A stretch of DNA of 64,000 bases from Valencia hispanica (taxonomy: Eukaryota > Chordata > Actinopteri > Cyprinodontiformes > Valenciidae): NCBI GenBank assembly GCA_963556495.2, contig OY747702.1, positions 26,086,403 through 26,150,402 of the forward strand. Direction: 5' to 3'. The first letter of the stretch is position 1. Each line of letters starts with the position of its first letter. The translations under genes and the position numbers were made by a program. The notes below the pieces were generated by a model, which saw nothing but the letters and a program-made list of their open reading frames with translations, made no database searches and was not told where the DNA came from. This document shows positions 19,800 through 34,639 of this stretch, one piece after another.

Positions 19800-21605
19800 C
19801 AAATCCCTGATGAGTTGAGAAGGAGGAGGCATGGATGCAGAGCAGGAGCAAAAAGGAGAGAGAGAGAGAAGAAGGAAGTTCAAACCAACTCTTCCATCAA
19901 TCATAATGGACAATGTGAGATCACAACTAATAAGATGAATGAACTCCAAACCCTTACAAGGACTCAGCCAGAGTATCGAAAATGTGGTATTATGTGTTTT
20001 ACTGAGACGTGGCTACAGGATCATATCCCCAACTTCAACGTCTCTCTGCCAGGATTCATGACTATACGAGAAGACAAAGATCTAAAGAGAAGCAGGAAAA
20101 GAAAGGGAGGTAGAGTAGCAGTGCTTGTCAACAATAGATGGTGTCATTCAGGACATGTCACTGTGAAGTGTCATCTCTCCAGCCCAGATATTGAACTCCT
20201 GTAAGGTGAAGCTGAAGAAGCCCTACAGGGTTGTTTTGAAACCACAAACTGGATAACTCTTTGCCAAGCACATGGAGAGGACATCAATGCCCTGACTGAG
20301 TGTGTGACTGACTACATAAACCTCTGTGTGGACATCAACATCCCCACCAGAACAGAGAGATGCTTTCCTACCAAACCCTAGATCACCAGTGACCTTAAGG
20401 AACTGTTAAACAAGAAAAAAAGCCTTCAGGGAGGGAGACAGGGAATTATTGAGGAGTATACAGAAGCAACTTAAAGGTAAAATCAGAGACCGAAAGGAGG
20501 CCTACAGGAAGAAGCTGGAGAACAAACTACAGAGGAACAATATCAGAGATGTGTGGTCGGGGATGAAGAAAATCACAGGCTTTAAGCACAGGAAGGCAGG
20601 AATAAATGGAAGCCTGGACAGAGCCAATGAACTAAACACATTCTTCAACAGGTTCAGTTCAGGAACAAGCTCAGCATCCTCATCTCCTGTCCCCAGCCAA
20701 ACAGATATCCCACTCTCCTCTGACCCACAGTTTTCCTGTAACACCTTGGATTATTTATCTTCCACATCAGTCAGGGACTCTTCTACTTCCACCAGTTTGT
20801 CTTCAACCAAGTCAGGAAACGTTGCTGCTCCTTTTGCCTTCCCCACTCACTTGTCTGTTTCTCGAAGTCAGGTGAAGAGGCAGCTGGAGACACTTAACCA
20901 GAACAAGGCTGCAGGTCCAGATGGTGTCAACCCCAGAGTCCTGAAGGCCTGTGCAGAGCAGCTCAGTGGGATTCTGCAGCACCGTCTTACCTTAGTCTAA
21001 CTCAGGAGAGGGTTCCAGTGTTGTGGAAGAAATTCATGAAGGTCCTGGGTAAACTCCTGTTGGCCCCCCTGAGTAAGCAAACTAGAACATATCTGGACCA
21101 AAACAAAAGAGATTATTGTAGATTTAAAAAGAAACAGAGTTTCTAAAAGAAGGGACAGAGCAGACTGTACTTCTTGAGGAAGCTTATGTCCTTCAAGGTT
21201 TGCAGCAAGATGCTGGAGATCTTCTACAAGTCTGTTGTGGAGAGTGTAATCTCTTCTGCCACCATCTGCTGGGGTAGCAGCATTAAAAAGGCTCAACAAC
21301 CTGATAAAAAAGGCTGGTTCTGTTCTGGGGACATCTGTGAAAGATCTGGAGATGATGATGCAAAGAAGGGTTCTTCATAAATTCATATAAAGTATGGACA
21401 ACCCTGAGCATCCTCTTAATGAGACTATCCTACAACAACAAAGTATCTTCAGTCGGAGGGTTCTTCAGTTTTGATGCAACACAGACCACTATAGGAAATC
21501 CTTCCTGTCCAGAGCCATCGTGATCTATAACAACTCCTCGGAGAAATTAATTAATATGAGCTACAACAACATTTAAGTTCCCTCTGGGATTGACAAAGTA
21601 TTTTT
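19800..21605 (+). mobile_element. Non-LTR retrotransposon (CR1/Rex1-group LINE) with endonuclease remnant, RT core deleted
   Basis: The N-terminal part carries apurinic-endonuclease motifs (IMCFTETWLQDHIPN, then VAVLVNNRWC). It is followed by a linker and ELNTFFNRFSSG, then RQLETLNQNKAAGPDGV, the start of the RT domain. After 21000 the palm region is missing and the sequence jumps to the C-terminal region (YKSVVESVISSATICWGSS). It ends with the typical ttccctctgggattgacaaagta tail and TTGAA repeats. Inactive. Confidence 0.85.
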
Positions 21606-23190
21606 GAATTGAATTGGATACTATCATGCAGCAGTTTGTTTCTCCGTTAGATTCTCCAGGAAGTCCAAAAATCTGTTTATATACTACTTTAATTTAGCCG
21701 TATCTTCTCATTGTACGGACAAAATTGACACACAGACAAAACCAATGTTTTGTATTCTTGATAAACATTGTTTGTTTGCATCTTTGACACACTTAAATGT
21801 TTCATTCAACAAACAAATGTGAATATCAAACAAAGATAGTTAGACAAAGTCAAGTCCTCTCACTTGTTAAATCATGATACATATGTTATTAACCCCTTAA
21901 TAGTGTGATTTCATAGGCCTCATTACTGCCAGACCTTTAGACTTAAGAAAACGTTTAGATAGAACCTGTTGACAACATGTAGGCTAATTCAAAAGTAACA
22001 CATCACTTTCCAATTGATGTAGATTTAACAACCAATAAGAAACAACAGACTAGAAAGGATTATGTTATTTCTTGGGATTCCAGCCAACCACTGTGAGAGC
22101 CATCTGACAAAAATGAAGAAAAAAAGGAACAATGAACTTTTTCTATCAAAGGCTGACCTACCAAAGTTATTGCAATACCACATTAATGATGACTTATTGA
22201 TGGCATAATGATCTAGAAGGTTACAAAATAACCCAGAACAACATCTAAAGCACTGGTGGACTCACTTATCTTAGTTGGGGTCAGTTTTCAGGATTCAACA
22301 ATTAGCAAGAAAGAGGGAAAATGGCATCCATGGAAGGATCAGTGCCATTTTTGACTTGCACAAATTCTGTTCCACTACAGATCCAAACAAACACAAAAGC
22401 ATGTCTCACATGCCCATCCAAAATATTGCTCTTCAAGATCTGGATTGCTTGTTGCATTAGATGGAACCATGAATTTTAAATAGTGCCAGAAAATACTGAA
22501 GAAGAATATCCAACTATCATTCTGTGACCTTAAGCTAAATTACTTTTGAGTTTATTTTTCGTTTTGCCAAAGGACAATTATCCAAAGCACAATAGTAAGT
22601 GCACATTTTAATACATTAAAAAAGACATAAATAAGGTTTTGGAGTGCCTTAATCAAAGTATGGACTGTTATGGATGGAAATATCTTCTTCCTTTAACCAA
22701 GGATGAGGGTGGAGTCCGGACTGGCATTTTCTTGTATTTTCTTGAGCAGCTTGGCCAGTCTTGTACAGGAGCCCGTCTGGTGCAACGCTTGAACTCTCCC
22801 GAACCCCCGATCATATCCGCCTTCTCTGAATAAAACTTCTACCGCCAGTCCCCCCAATGTTATGTCTTAATTTCAAGATTAACCAAAACACTTCTCACTG
22901 CAGCTAGAGGGAACAAGGTGAAAGGCCTCCTCACAGGCATCATGCGATCTTTTATTATGCCATATTCCCTAGATGCATTTACTAATATGTAATCAATCAA
23001 TTAATTCACATAACCTTGAAATATTCCTGTAACAGGACTCAAGTTGAAATGAGATGTTGTGACCTGAAACTGGCTGTTCATTTTCAAAAAGTCTCACTTG
23101 GTGCTGAACTAAAACAACTCTGCAAAGTAGACTAGGGGAATGCCTTTGCCATCACATACTGCATGAAAAGCATTCTCCAACAAGCATGGT
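21606..23190. other. Intergenic; possible LTR-like remnant at 22690-22860
   Basis: Mostly featureless AT-rich DNA. The stretch 22690-22860 is GC-richer and carries gaataaaacttctaccgcc after a cgaaccccc-type segment, which resembles an R/U5 portion of an LTR. No flanking retroviral genes are present and I would not defend the call strongly. Confidence 0.25.
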
Positions 23191-23204
23191 GTTGAAAAAA
23201 AAGT

Positions 23205-24350
23205 TTTATTTGCAAAAAACAATCTGGGAGAAGCAAGCAGTCCGGATCCATTCAGTTCTGACCTCCTTTAATACAGCCTGTCCAAGCAGCTTAACAGCAA
23301 GCAAAATCACAAAAACAAGTTTGCTCTGTTCTGTGTATTGCATTGTTTAAGAAGAGTAAATGCAAAAGTCACAAATGTTGTCATGACATTTAGAACTTAA
23401 AACTTAAGCTTAAAAACTAAAATACATCTTTCTTTGCCAGCTAGAAAGGAAATGTATCCACAGCTAAAACATTCTTGTCTTCCTGCAAGCCTAGACCTGT
23501 TAGCAGGTAAGGGACCTTCATCAGAATACTGAAAACACAAAAATAACATATGTTGATTCAAACACTTGCAAAGGAGATAACTTATGTTTTAAAAAAGAAA
23601 ACTTAAAGAGAACATGAATCAACCCCAGGATTCCCAGCCAGGATTATGTGAGGCAAACAAAAATAGGTTTTAAATTGAATCCTGGAACCTCTCAAAATTA
23701 GCAGTGGTAATTTTGTAAGAGAATATTAAATAATTTTACAAAGGTACTGCACAAACCTTATCTCTGATCATTGTGGGTTCTCAGTCTTATTTAATATTTG
23801 GATCTATCTGAACATCTGGTTGAAAGTGTTGGAATGTAAAAAATGTGAGGCATGTTCTAACAAAACTGTTACAGGGCCTCTTGAATATTTACACCATTTG
23901 TTGTGTGGAAAGTGAATTTTAAACAGATAACGCAGTGAATCTTCTTAAGCAAAACATTTGTCACATGGATTTTTATTAAATCAAAAATATCTGTCTCCTT
24001 TATTCTGCACTACATTTCAATTAAATGCACCATTTACAGGCAAACATTTTGTGTTAGTAGGAGTGAATTACATGTCATTGCGGTATTTACGCATTTTCAT
24101 TTTTGTTTAAGCCCACACCCAACACTCATAAAATGCTGAAAAAGAGCAAAATAAGCACCCATTGCATTAAAATAAGTTTGATTGTGTTGAAATCAATCAA
24201 TCACACAGATCAATCTTTAATCCCATTTCCATTAAACATTGCGGCACAGACATTAGTAGTAAAGATGTAGATGGGAAGGACTCTGAACTGGAAGACAAGC
24301 AAGGTGATTGAGCAGGACAGAAGAGGAAGCAGAATCATGGCAGGACCGTT
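23205..24350 (-). terminator. tmsb: thymosin beta 3' UTR with polyadenylation signal (AATAAA at 23205-23210)
   Basis: No coding follows the TGA. AATAAA occurs on the minus strand 1.1 kb downstream, followed by the U-rich run of the transcript. Inferred placement. Confidence 0.45.
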
Positions 24351-26540
<2,190 letters not shown>

Positions 26541-26630
26541 TTTGGAAGAGTTCTGTGAGAAAAGAATGAAAGAGAATACAGATATTAGGTGCAAATGGCA
26601 AGCAATCTACAGTGCATGCCCATACAGGAT

Positions 26631-26649
26631 GGGGGGGGGGGGGGGGGGG
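26631..26649. repeat. 19-G homopolymer
   Basis: Nineteen consecutive G directly upstream (on the gene strand) of the thymosin coding exon, within its first intron. Confidence 0.9.
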
Positions 26650-27299
26650 TGTTCATGCAAAAACCTCCACAGAGAGCCTTTGTTAGGAGTGTGTTTACAT
26701 ATTTTACTGATATTTACAGTAAGGTAAACTGGACGGGGAGGCAAAATGTTAAAGCTGCTCGCTGATTTGCATTTGTGTGTGGATGACAGAATGTGTATTC
26801 TGAAACAAGGCATGTGTTAACAGCATTTTCAGGAAGACAACACAAGTATGCATTATTAGGCCCGCAGTTTAAAGGCAGAACCTTTGTGGGATTTTATCAA
26901 CCCACCAAAATCTTGTCTGCATGTTCCAAAGGGTTGCACAGCGTGAAGATGGATGTCTACATTCTAAATCACACTGAAGGTGCCTACACACCCAGATGCC
27001 CGCGCACCACATGTAAAAACAGCAGCATTGAGTCACCTATTAGTCAAGATTCCCTTGCAGTGAAGAATGCAGCTCAGTCAGGTACTTGCCAGCTATAACG
27101 GGGCAGTTCGCTTGCAAAAACAGCATTGAGATGACTTTATGGTGGCCTACAGCAGAATGTTATGTAACACCTGGCAAATACTCCTGAGACTTCATAAATA
27201 TAAAAATAATTGATTTCTTTCAGATTATATTGGTTCTGTATTATCTTTAAAAAGTGCTAAGTTTAATATGCCAAAGGAATGGTAAAAAGCTGTTTTTAC

Positions 27300-27383
27300 C
27301 TGGGTCAGGGGTGCTCTGTAAAACTGTCCTCTCCAGGTAAGATGCGCCTGCGTGTAATCCGTGAAAAACTCGAGGTTTAAATA
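27300..27383 (-). promoter_or_regulatory. tmsb: thymosin beta TATA-type promoter and 5' UTR exon
   Basis: A TATTTAAA box lies at 27376-27383 on the minus strand. About 30 nt downstream starts a plausible leader that ends at 27300 with donor gacccag/gtaaaaa. A TATA promoter fits a highly expressed thymosin gene. The exact start is inferred. Confidence 0.6.
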
Positions 27384-27983
27384 GGACAACACGCCCTTCT
27401 GCACGCTAACATAGACACTATCGCTCTGCTTCTGATTGGCTCCCACAGCTCAGGGGTAAGGGAGGTAAGGGTATTTAACTGGACACGCTTTACATTATAT
27501 ATGTGTGTACACCCATCAGCTGTCCTGTTATTGCAGACTCTTGAAAAATATTTTTATCTGCTGTACCATTTAGCAAGAGAAGCGAGGGCTTTTAGCTCCC
27601 ATTTTAACGCTTATGATGTAATGCTTCATCTTATACAACACCTCCATCTAGTGGCCCACATTTGACATAACGGATGATAGACAAAAAAACACTAATGCAT
27701 TATTGAAAAGATTAGTTTATTAGTGCATTTTTATGGGGCTGAGCCTGGTTTATTGACCCGATACTAAGTGGCGGTGCTTGCTGACCGGTATAGAGCACTT
27801 CAAAGCAGTGGCGTCTCTTGCATAAATGCTGCCTTTACCATTGTGCACCCCATACACAGCAAAGCCATCTAAACAGGTAGCTCAGCGATATATTTTTTTG
27901 AAAAATCACTAATCTCTTCTACACAAAAGTTTTAGAACATCGGTAATTGGTGCAGAATAATTCAATCTTTTGACCAGACTATT

Positions 27984-28012
27984 GTGTGTGTGTATATATA
28001 TATATATATATG
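27984..28012. repeat. (TG)n(TA)n microsatellite at the transposon's left edge
   Basis: The short array tgtgtgtgtgtatatatatatatatata immediately abuts the Tc1 left end and may include the TA target site. Confidence 0.8.
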
Positions 28013-29334
28013 TACAAACTCAAAAAATTAGAAAATCGTGCAAATGTTCATTAACTTCAGTATTTCAACTTAAAAGGTGAAACTCATATATGACATAGGC
28101 TCATCACATGCACAGCAAGATATTTCAAGCCTTTGTTATAATTTTGATGGATTACGGCTTACAACTTCTGAAAACCCCAAATTTAAATATCAGAAAATTA
28201 TAATATTAAATTAAATCAATAAAGCAAGGATTTTAAATAGAGAAATGTGAGGCATCTGAAAAGCATAATCATCCATATGTAGTCAGTACTTGATTTGGGC
28301 CACTTTTGTATCAATTACTGCCTCAATACAGCGTGGCATGGATGCCATCAGCCTGTGGCTCTGGTGAGGTGTTATGGAAGACCAGGATGCTTCAATAGCT
28401 GCTTTCAGCTCTTTTGCATTGTTCGTTCTCATGTCTCTCATCTTTCTCTTGGCAATTACCCATAGATTGTCTATGGGGTTCAGGTCAGGCAAGTTTACTG
28501 GTCAATCAAGCACAGTAATCCAATAATCATTGAACCAGGTTTTGGTACTTTTGTGGGCAGGTGCAAAGTCCTGCTGGAAAATGAAGTCAGCATCTTCTTA
28601 AAGCTTGTCTGTGGAAGGAAGCATGAAGTGCTCCAAAATGTCCTGGTAGATAACTGCATTGACTCTGGACTTAATAAAGCACAGTGGCCCAACACCAGCA
28701 GATGACATCATTCCCCAAACCAACAGACTGTGGAAACTTCACACTGGACATCAAGCATTTTGAATTGTGTGCTTCTCCATTCTTCCTTCAGACTCTGGGA
28801 CCTTGGTTTTCAAATGAGATGCAAAAGTTGCAGTTCTTTTTTTTTCCTTTAGCCCAGGTAAGACACTTCTGACGTTGTTTGTTGTTCACAGGAGCGGCTT
28901 GACAAGAGGAATACGACATTTGAAGCCCATGGTCAGGATCCGACTGTGTATGGTGGCTCTTGATGGACTAACTCCAGCCTCAGTCCACTCCTTGTGAAGG
29001 TCCCCAACACTTTTGAATGGCCTTTTCCTGACAATCCTCTCCAGGCTGAGGTCATCCCTACTGCTTTTTCACCGTTGTCTTCCACACTTTTCCCTTCCAT
29101 ATAACTTTCTATTAATGTGCTTTGATACAGCACTTTGGGAACATCCAACGTCTTTTGTAATATAAGTTTTTCATAAGTTGTAAGCCATAATCAACATTAT
29201 AAAAAACAAAGGCTTGAAATATCTTGCTTTGCATGTAATAAGTCTAAATCATATATTAGCTTCACATTTTAAGTTTAATTAATGAAATAAATGAACTTAA
29301 TTATTATTATAATTTTTTGAGTTTCACCTGTATA
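28010..29334 (-). mobile_element. Tc1-like transposon, inactive, with long terminal inverted repeats
   Basis: The left end (aaactcaaaaaattagaaaatcg ... tttcaagcctttgttataattttgatgg) and right end (aaggcttgaaatatcttgc ... ataattttttgagtttcacctgtata) are inverted copies of about 180 bp. Between them, on the minus strand, are transposase pieces. The DDE C-terminal part is at 28283-28492 (MPDLNPIDNLW, RMKMRD-type, then SWSSITPHQSHRLMASMPR). Upstream frames carry ALLSPESMQ and others in the wrong phase. Multiple frameshifts make it dead. It lies in the gap between slc25a53 and the thymosin gene. Confidence 0.88.
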
Positions 29335-31137
29335 TGAGGAAGCAGGACTGGACATTACAGTAGATTCACCAAGTCAAAGAGGCCTAGTCAAAGCCTAGTT
29401 CTTCATCTCATTGAGCTGCTGTTGATGTTTTATAATTCTCGTACCAACAAAAAAGAAAATACTGATTGGAAAGTATATATAAGCACTTTCATATCATGCT
29501 GTATATCACACTGTCTTAATGCTCAGTGAACATGCATTGAAAGGCAAACTTTTGCTTCCTTTATTTACTGATACAAATTATTTTGGCAGACCTTTATTAT
29601 TGACATGTACCCAATTCTTTCAAATAGGAGGCTTTTGCTGTACACTTGGAGCTCAGGAACATTTTCAGGCTTAAAAAAATCTAATTAGTTACTGCCTCAT
29701 TACCTGATAACATTTGTTCAATAAACCCTGTATAAACTTATTGTAATTTCCAGTAGGAAACTAAAATGTCAAACTGCATCTTTAACAAACACGCAACAGA
29801 ATTATGAGCATAAGATCCAATAAAACTCACCAAGAACAAAAGGCACCCCTTTTTTCACCAGCACCATAAACATTTTTTTGTTCAGCATAAAACTTTAGAA
29901 ACATGAGAAATATTCAGTAGGCAGTAGTACCCCTAGTTTTCACTGTACACATAAAAAAGGCAGCTTGTTGCTTTCAGGTAGGCTGTTGTGCTGCAACGAT
30001 TTAAATAGTTAGCTCAGTATGTTTAAGTTAGGTTCTGTTATAAGGTTACAAACATTTCATATCTGACATGCAGAAGATGCGTCTTTTGCCATCTTCATTT
30101 AGAATAAATCCAGACTAGTTGGTACTGGAGGCGGAAGCTAATGGCTACTCCAAGTTGGGCCAAAAATGAATCAGATTTTTACTGTCTTAGAACAAGTTCT
30201 GTGACAAAACACTTTACATATGTTTATGCAAATGCTGTTTTTTCAACCATTAAAACTGTTGTCATTGCATTGGACAGGTATATACAAAGAAGCTGATGAA
30301 AATTTACACAGGTAATGGATCTGGGAGGCGGGTCACCTCCAATGATCTAACTGTGTGAAACACACAACATTTAAAGCATTGCCAGTCAGAGTAACTGCTT
30401 AACAGAAAAGTAAAGGAGGTGTTACAAAAAGTAAAATAACATTCACTTCAACTGCTATATTTTGGCTTTTTACTCCGAGTTAATTTTCTATCCAATAGTT
30501 TCTCTGATGAAAAATGCTTTAAATGTTCCATATTCTACACATGTTGCACAGAGGAAGATGACTAGTGGCGCACCACCACCAATCTCCGTTTCCTGTGAAA
30601 ATAAACATCAGCTTCTCTGTAAATATCAGCCAAGAGCAAACTGAACAACAGTTTAAAAATGATTAAAATTGGGTTTGCATTAAAGCTACAACTTTTTGGA
30701 GATTGGTGTTGTTTTTAGATGATTCTTTACTAAATGTATCATTTAGAAAAAAAATCGGGAGTCATCTACTGCAAGTAAAATATTAACTGCTTACAGTCTT
30801 TTAACAGAACCTGACTTGAAGAATCCTAAACTATGCATTTAATATATGTTTGAGGTAAAATATGTAGAGTTTTGATCAATTCCAAGTTGATTGGTTTATA
30901 TCACTAGCTTACACTGGTTCACTAACACTGTCATGGCTCCCTGGGTCACTTTAGTTGAAACCCGAAAGACCTGAGATTTACTCTGACAAGTCAGAATTTT
31001 TTTTTGTTCTGTAAGAAAGGCCAAGATTTAAAAAACCTGATTAAAAATTAAAAGAATGAGAAGAACAAAGCCCTTTATCATATTTGCACTGAAAGAGAAG
31101 AAGGGTCGATGCAGAATAACCCTCAGCGCTTCCATGT
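29335..31137. other. Intergenic and slc25a53 3' UTR; no other gene seen
   Basis: AT-rich with no coding homology. An ATTAAA on the minus strand (TTTAAT near 30837) could be the slc25a53 polyadenylation signal. Confidence 0.4.
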
Positions 31138-32019
31138 TCAGGAGGATTGTTTCTGTTGTCTGTCGTAAATAGCAGTGGTGATTCCCCAGGTAATGCATGA
31201 CCTCAGAATAACGAGGGTGCCTCCTCGATACAACAAAGTCACACTGTGATTCCGAGATTTCCACAGCGCGCTCCAACATGCCGTGACACACTTCACCTCT
31301 CCTCCCACCTGCGCCTGCATGTTTGCTACCAGCACAGATAGAGGGTACAGAGTCAGACTGATTGCCATCGATGTCAGAGCTCCTGAGACAAATGAGGACG
31401 CCATCGGAGACAGTCCCTGTCCAGCCACAATGGCACATACAGGCCCCTTCAGGCCAAAATACAGGGAGCTTCCTAGTGCATTGCGGGCTGTGATGGGCAG
31501 GAAGGCTCTGTAGTAGCCCTGGCTAATGCTCTGCACCTTCAACCTCATGAGAACACTCCTCAAGGACGGTAGATGCCTGTCATTCTGGCCGTTCTGCAGC
31601 ACATTCTGAACTCGCTCGAACGGGGTGAAGACCACAGCCTCCACCATACCTGCCCCAAATCCAGCCAGAGCAGGTAGGGCAGCGGCAGAGGTGGCATTGT
31701 GGGCCGACAGCGAAAGATGACGCAGGAGTGTGTCCTGGAGGCCGAAGAGCAGCGTCCCATTCAGGGTCCTCATCAGGAGTGGTGGGACCACACCCCTGTA
31801 CAGCTTTACAGGCCCCTCTTTAAAGAGCTGTCCCACCGCCTGGTGCACTGAGGTGTTGTGGATCTGTTGACGAAAAATGGTCTTGTAGACTGGAAAAACA
31901 AAAAGGGTGGGAAGTGCTGACAGCAGGCTGGAGGTTCCTCCATGTAAGTAGCTTTGAAGGCGAATGACTGTGTTCTGGTGACCTCCATCTGATTGTTCGT
32001 GGTCAGGGCTTCCTGCCAT
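31138..32019 (-). CDS. slc25a53: Solute carrier family 25 member 53-type mitochondrial carrier, single coding exon, 293 aa (300 aa from the upstream ATG)
   Basis: One open frame holds the whole protein. Three tandem mitochondrial-carrier repeats are visible, each with its helix-1 motif: FPVYKTIFRQQ, then TPFERVQNVLQNG (the canonical Px[DE]xx[KR]-like form), then YPLSVLVANMQAQ, where the acidic/basic motif has decayed. Other landmarks are LYRGVVPPLL, NGTLLFGLQDTLL, GYYRAFLP, NALGSSLYFGLK and YRGGTLVILRSCITWG. It belongs to the SLC25A51/52/53 branch of inner-membrane carriers. A51 and A52 import NAD+, while the substrate of A53 is not established. Position beside a thymosin beta gene and prps1 points to A53. 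ATG is at 32017-32019 (MAGSPDHEQ). A second ATG seven codons upstream at 32038-32040 is possible, and a splice acceptor (ctcaag) between them would exclude it. Confidence 0.88.
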   Translation of the reverse strand: MAGSPDHEQSDGGHQNTVIRLQSYLHGGTSSLLSALPTLFVFPVYKTIFRQQIHNTSVHQAVGQLFKEGPVKLYRGVVPPLLMRTLNGTLLFGLQDTLLRHLSLSAHNATSAAALPALAGFGAGMVEAVVFTPFERVQNVLQNGQNDRHLPSLRSVLMRLKVQSISQGYYRAFLPITARNALGSSLYFGLKGPVCAIVAGQGLSPMASSFVSGALTSMAISLTLYPLSVLVANMQAQVGGEVKCVTACWSALWKSRNHSVTLLYRGGTLVILRSCITWGITTAIYDRQQKQSS

Positions 32020-32429
32020 CCTTGAGCTTGGAAAATACATTTACAAATCATGTTAGTCTTGAGCCGATATGAGATGAGCACAGTAAAGATCACAATCCAA
32101 TAATAAAAAAACTATTTAAGGAGATAATTGTGGCGAAATTGTAACCCCAAACAAAAAGTGTGATTAGTCATTTTGACATTCTTTCCCTGGGGAAAAAATA
32201 TGATTCGACACAGAGGCCCATTTATTTTACTCACAGCCCACAAAACTGGACGAGTCATCTTAGCATCACAAATAGTGTGGGAAAACTGTGGAGTTCTGCA
32301 GGGGGGACGTGATTTAAAGAAATAATCAGGGCTATAGTTTATATATATTATAGGTCTTTTAATTGATATGACTTCTTAGTTGATCTTGTGGCTGGAATGA
32401 CTTCTCCTTCATCCATCCATCTCTATTGT

Positions 32430-32670
32430 TCCCGATCTCGGCGCTAGCCAAGCAAGAACTGCCACCCAGGCAGGCTACTGCAGGTGGCACTAGCAGTTCT
32501 CGCGAGGCTAGTGACAATTTGGTTTAGAGAGGTTTAGAAATGTTTTTTCTTTTAAATGAAATTAAAATACGGGAGATTTACTGATAATATTAATACGGGA
32601 GGATGGCGAGAAAGAGATGTAAAATACGGGAGTTTCCGAGCCAAAACCGGATACTTGACAGCTTTGATCT
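32430..32670. repeat. Unclassified interspersed repeat with imperfect inverted segment
   Basis: ctagccaagcaagaactgccac is followed about 20 bp later by its imperfect reverse complement (gtggcactagcagttctcgcgaggctag). Then come three spaced aaaatacggga motifs. This looks like a non-autonomous DNA element, but I cannot name the family. Confidence 0.45.
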
Positions 32671-33381
32671 AACGGTGCCAATACACCGTGAAAACTAAAC
32701 AGAAAACACAAAATACATCTACTTAGATGCTTATTCTTAATATAAACTCCAACATATAAATCAAATAAAGTACATATAACGAAATGTCACCTTAACAACC
32801 AAGTACACTCACTTCGCCTTCAAATGGCTGCAATGTGTTAATTTAGTCAGAGCTGCAGCGCTCCAAGATTTTCCTTTCTGAGCTGGAAGCGCAGCTTGTC
32901 ACTGTATAGGCGAGAGGGCCCTCTACTGGACAATACTCGTAACTAAACAGACATATTAATAAACAAAAACGGACATTTAGAGTTAGTCTTGAAATGTTGC
33001 TAATCGTAATATATTTTCTGGTTTGGCACTATGCAGTTTTCTGCGCATTCATTTTTACAGAGCAGCCTGGTTAGGAGAGGGGAGGGGCCATGTGTGCGTA
33101 GTGAGATACTGACAATGGCAAGTTAACATATGCCTTGGTCATTAATACCATAAGGCATCTTATTTTTGATACTGATGGTTTGCCTGACTGTAACCTGACA
33201 CCAAGTCAAGTCAGCACACGTAGATCGGAGTAGAGCACACAGACCGTTTGTGAGTGAATCAACAGACTGAAGACTTCTGGGGCTGAAGCCCCGGAAAAAT
33301 AGGCTGACAACGCCACTGGAAAGGATCCCACTGAATGGCCTACTTTTTGTCCTACCAACATAACCATAAGGTGATGTAAAG

Positions 33382-33708
33382 TCATATTCAATTAGATAGA
33401 ATATTATTGAAAAGTTGGTTTATTTCAGTAACTCAGTTCACATTATATAGAATAATTACACAAAGACTGATGTTTTCAAGCCTTTATTTCCAGTAATTAT
33501 GGTGATTTTTAGCTTACAGCTAAGGAAATCAAAACATTTAAGATTAGAATACATCAGACCAATAAAAAAAACATTAATAATACAAAAATATGGGCTTAAT
33601 GAAAAGTATGTTGAATGCCTGCTTAAAGGTTATTATTTTCAAAAAGGGCTTTTTATCTGACAAGTGAGCCTCGTTGGAACACATATTCTAATTTATTGAA
33701 TATCATTG
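33382..33708. mobile_element. Internally deleted Tc1-like element (MITE)
   Basis: Terminal sequences gtcatattcaattagatagaatattattg and (reverse complement of the right end) atgatattcaataaattagaatatg are inverted copies. The internal part (tttatttcagtaactcag, gcttacagctaaggaaatcaaaac) matches the 5' end of a Tc1 family related to the element at 28010-29334. No transposase is present. Confidence 0.7.
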
Positions 33709-34468
33709 TATACCTACCACTAATGCCTGTGTAGTTTGAAGATAAAATGAAGGTACGTTGCATGCTATTTCTTTAAGGTATGACAGCCTTTAAAATATAT
33801 TAGTAATTATTAAAATGCACTAAAAGGGGGAGGCTCCGACTTAAGGAATGAAGACATTTGTAAAATGATACCAAGATCCTTTCTGAAATACTTTTTTATT
33901 ATATATTCAAGGCTTGAAAAACTTGAAAATGTCAGTGTTTTGTATTTTACAGGCACAGGGGAAACTAATGTGGTTAGAACATGTATATTTCTAGCCCATG
34001 GTCAATGTCACGTCCTCCTAGATCCGCCCCTGGCGATGAGTGCTCCCTTATGTTATTTTTTTCAATTTACCCTGTTAGTTTATAAATAAATCAAAAAACA
34101 TGTTAAAAAAAAGGTGAATATGCGATTGTTAAGGGCAATATGCAGAGACTTAGAGATTTTGAATGGTGGAGAAAAGGGGGAGCTGGTTAACCACATGTCT
34201 CTTATAGCTGTACCAATGGTTAAAAGGGGAACGTCTATGAAAAGAAACTGGTTCGCAATTATGAATACGCTCACACTCCTCTAGCACACAAAAGATATTG
34301 GTAGTGGCTGTTATTTGGTCTCAATTAGATCCTACACGGTTTTATTGTTATTTTTATATTAAGGCAGCACAGACCGGCACATGGATGAAGCAAAAAAATA
34401 AAAAATAAAATAAAACAAATATATATAGCCTATATATATGTAACATTCGCTAACCGAGAGAGACCTAC

Positions 34469-34600
34469 CGTTTCTATAAGATGAGGCGCGGCTTTGGAAA
34501 TAACAGGATGCGCAGAGGTTAACCACCGGCGTCTCCGCTCGGCCCGCCTCGTTCCGCTGATTGGTTAGGTCACCAATCAGTCACCTACAGCAGCGCGTAA
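34469..34600 (-). promoter_or_regulatory. slc25a53: Probable slc25a53 promoter and 5' UTR exon
   Basis: This is an isolated CpG-rich stretch between slc25a53 and prps1. On the minus strand it carries two CCAAT-type motifs in opposite orientation (near 34557-34582), then GC-rich leader, then a donor (gaaacg/gtaggtctc) with the exon ending at 34469. The nearest minus-strand acceptor leads to the slc25a53 coding exon 2.4 kb away. It could also be a promoter of an unseen transcript. Confidence 0.5.
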
Positions 34601-34639
34601 TTCATCACAGTGACACACAAGATCTCTAGCAATCTAAAC

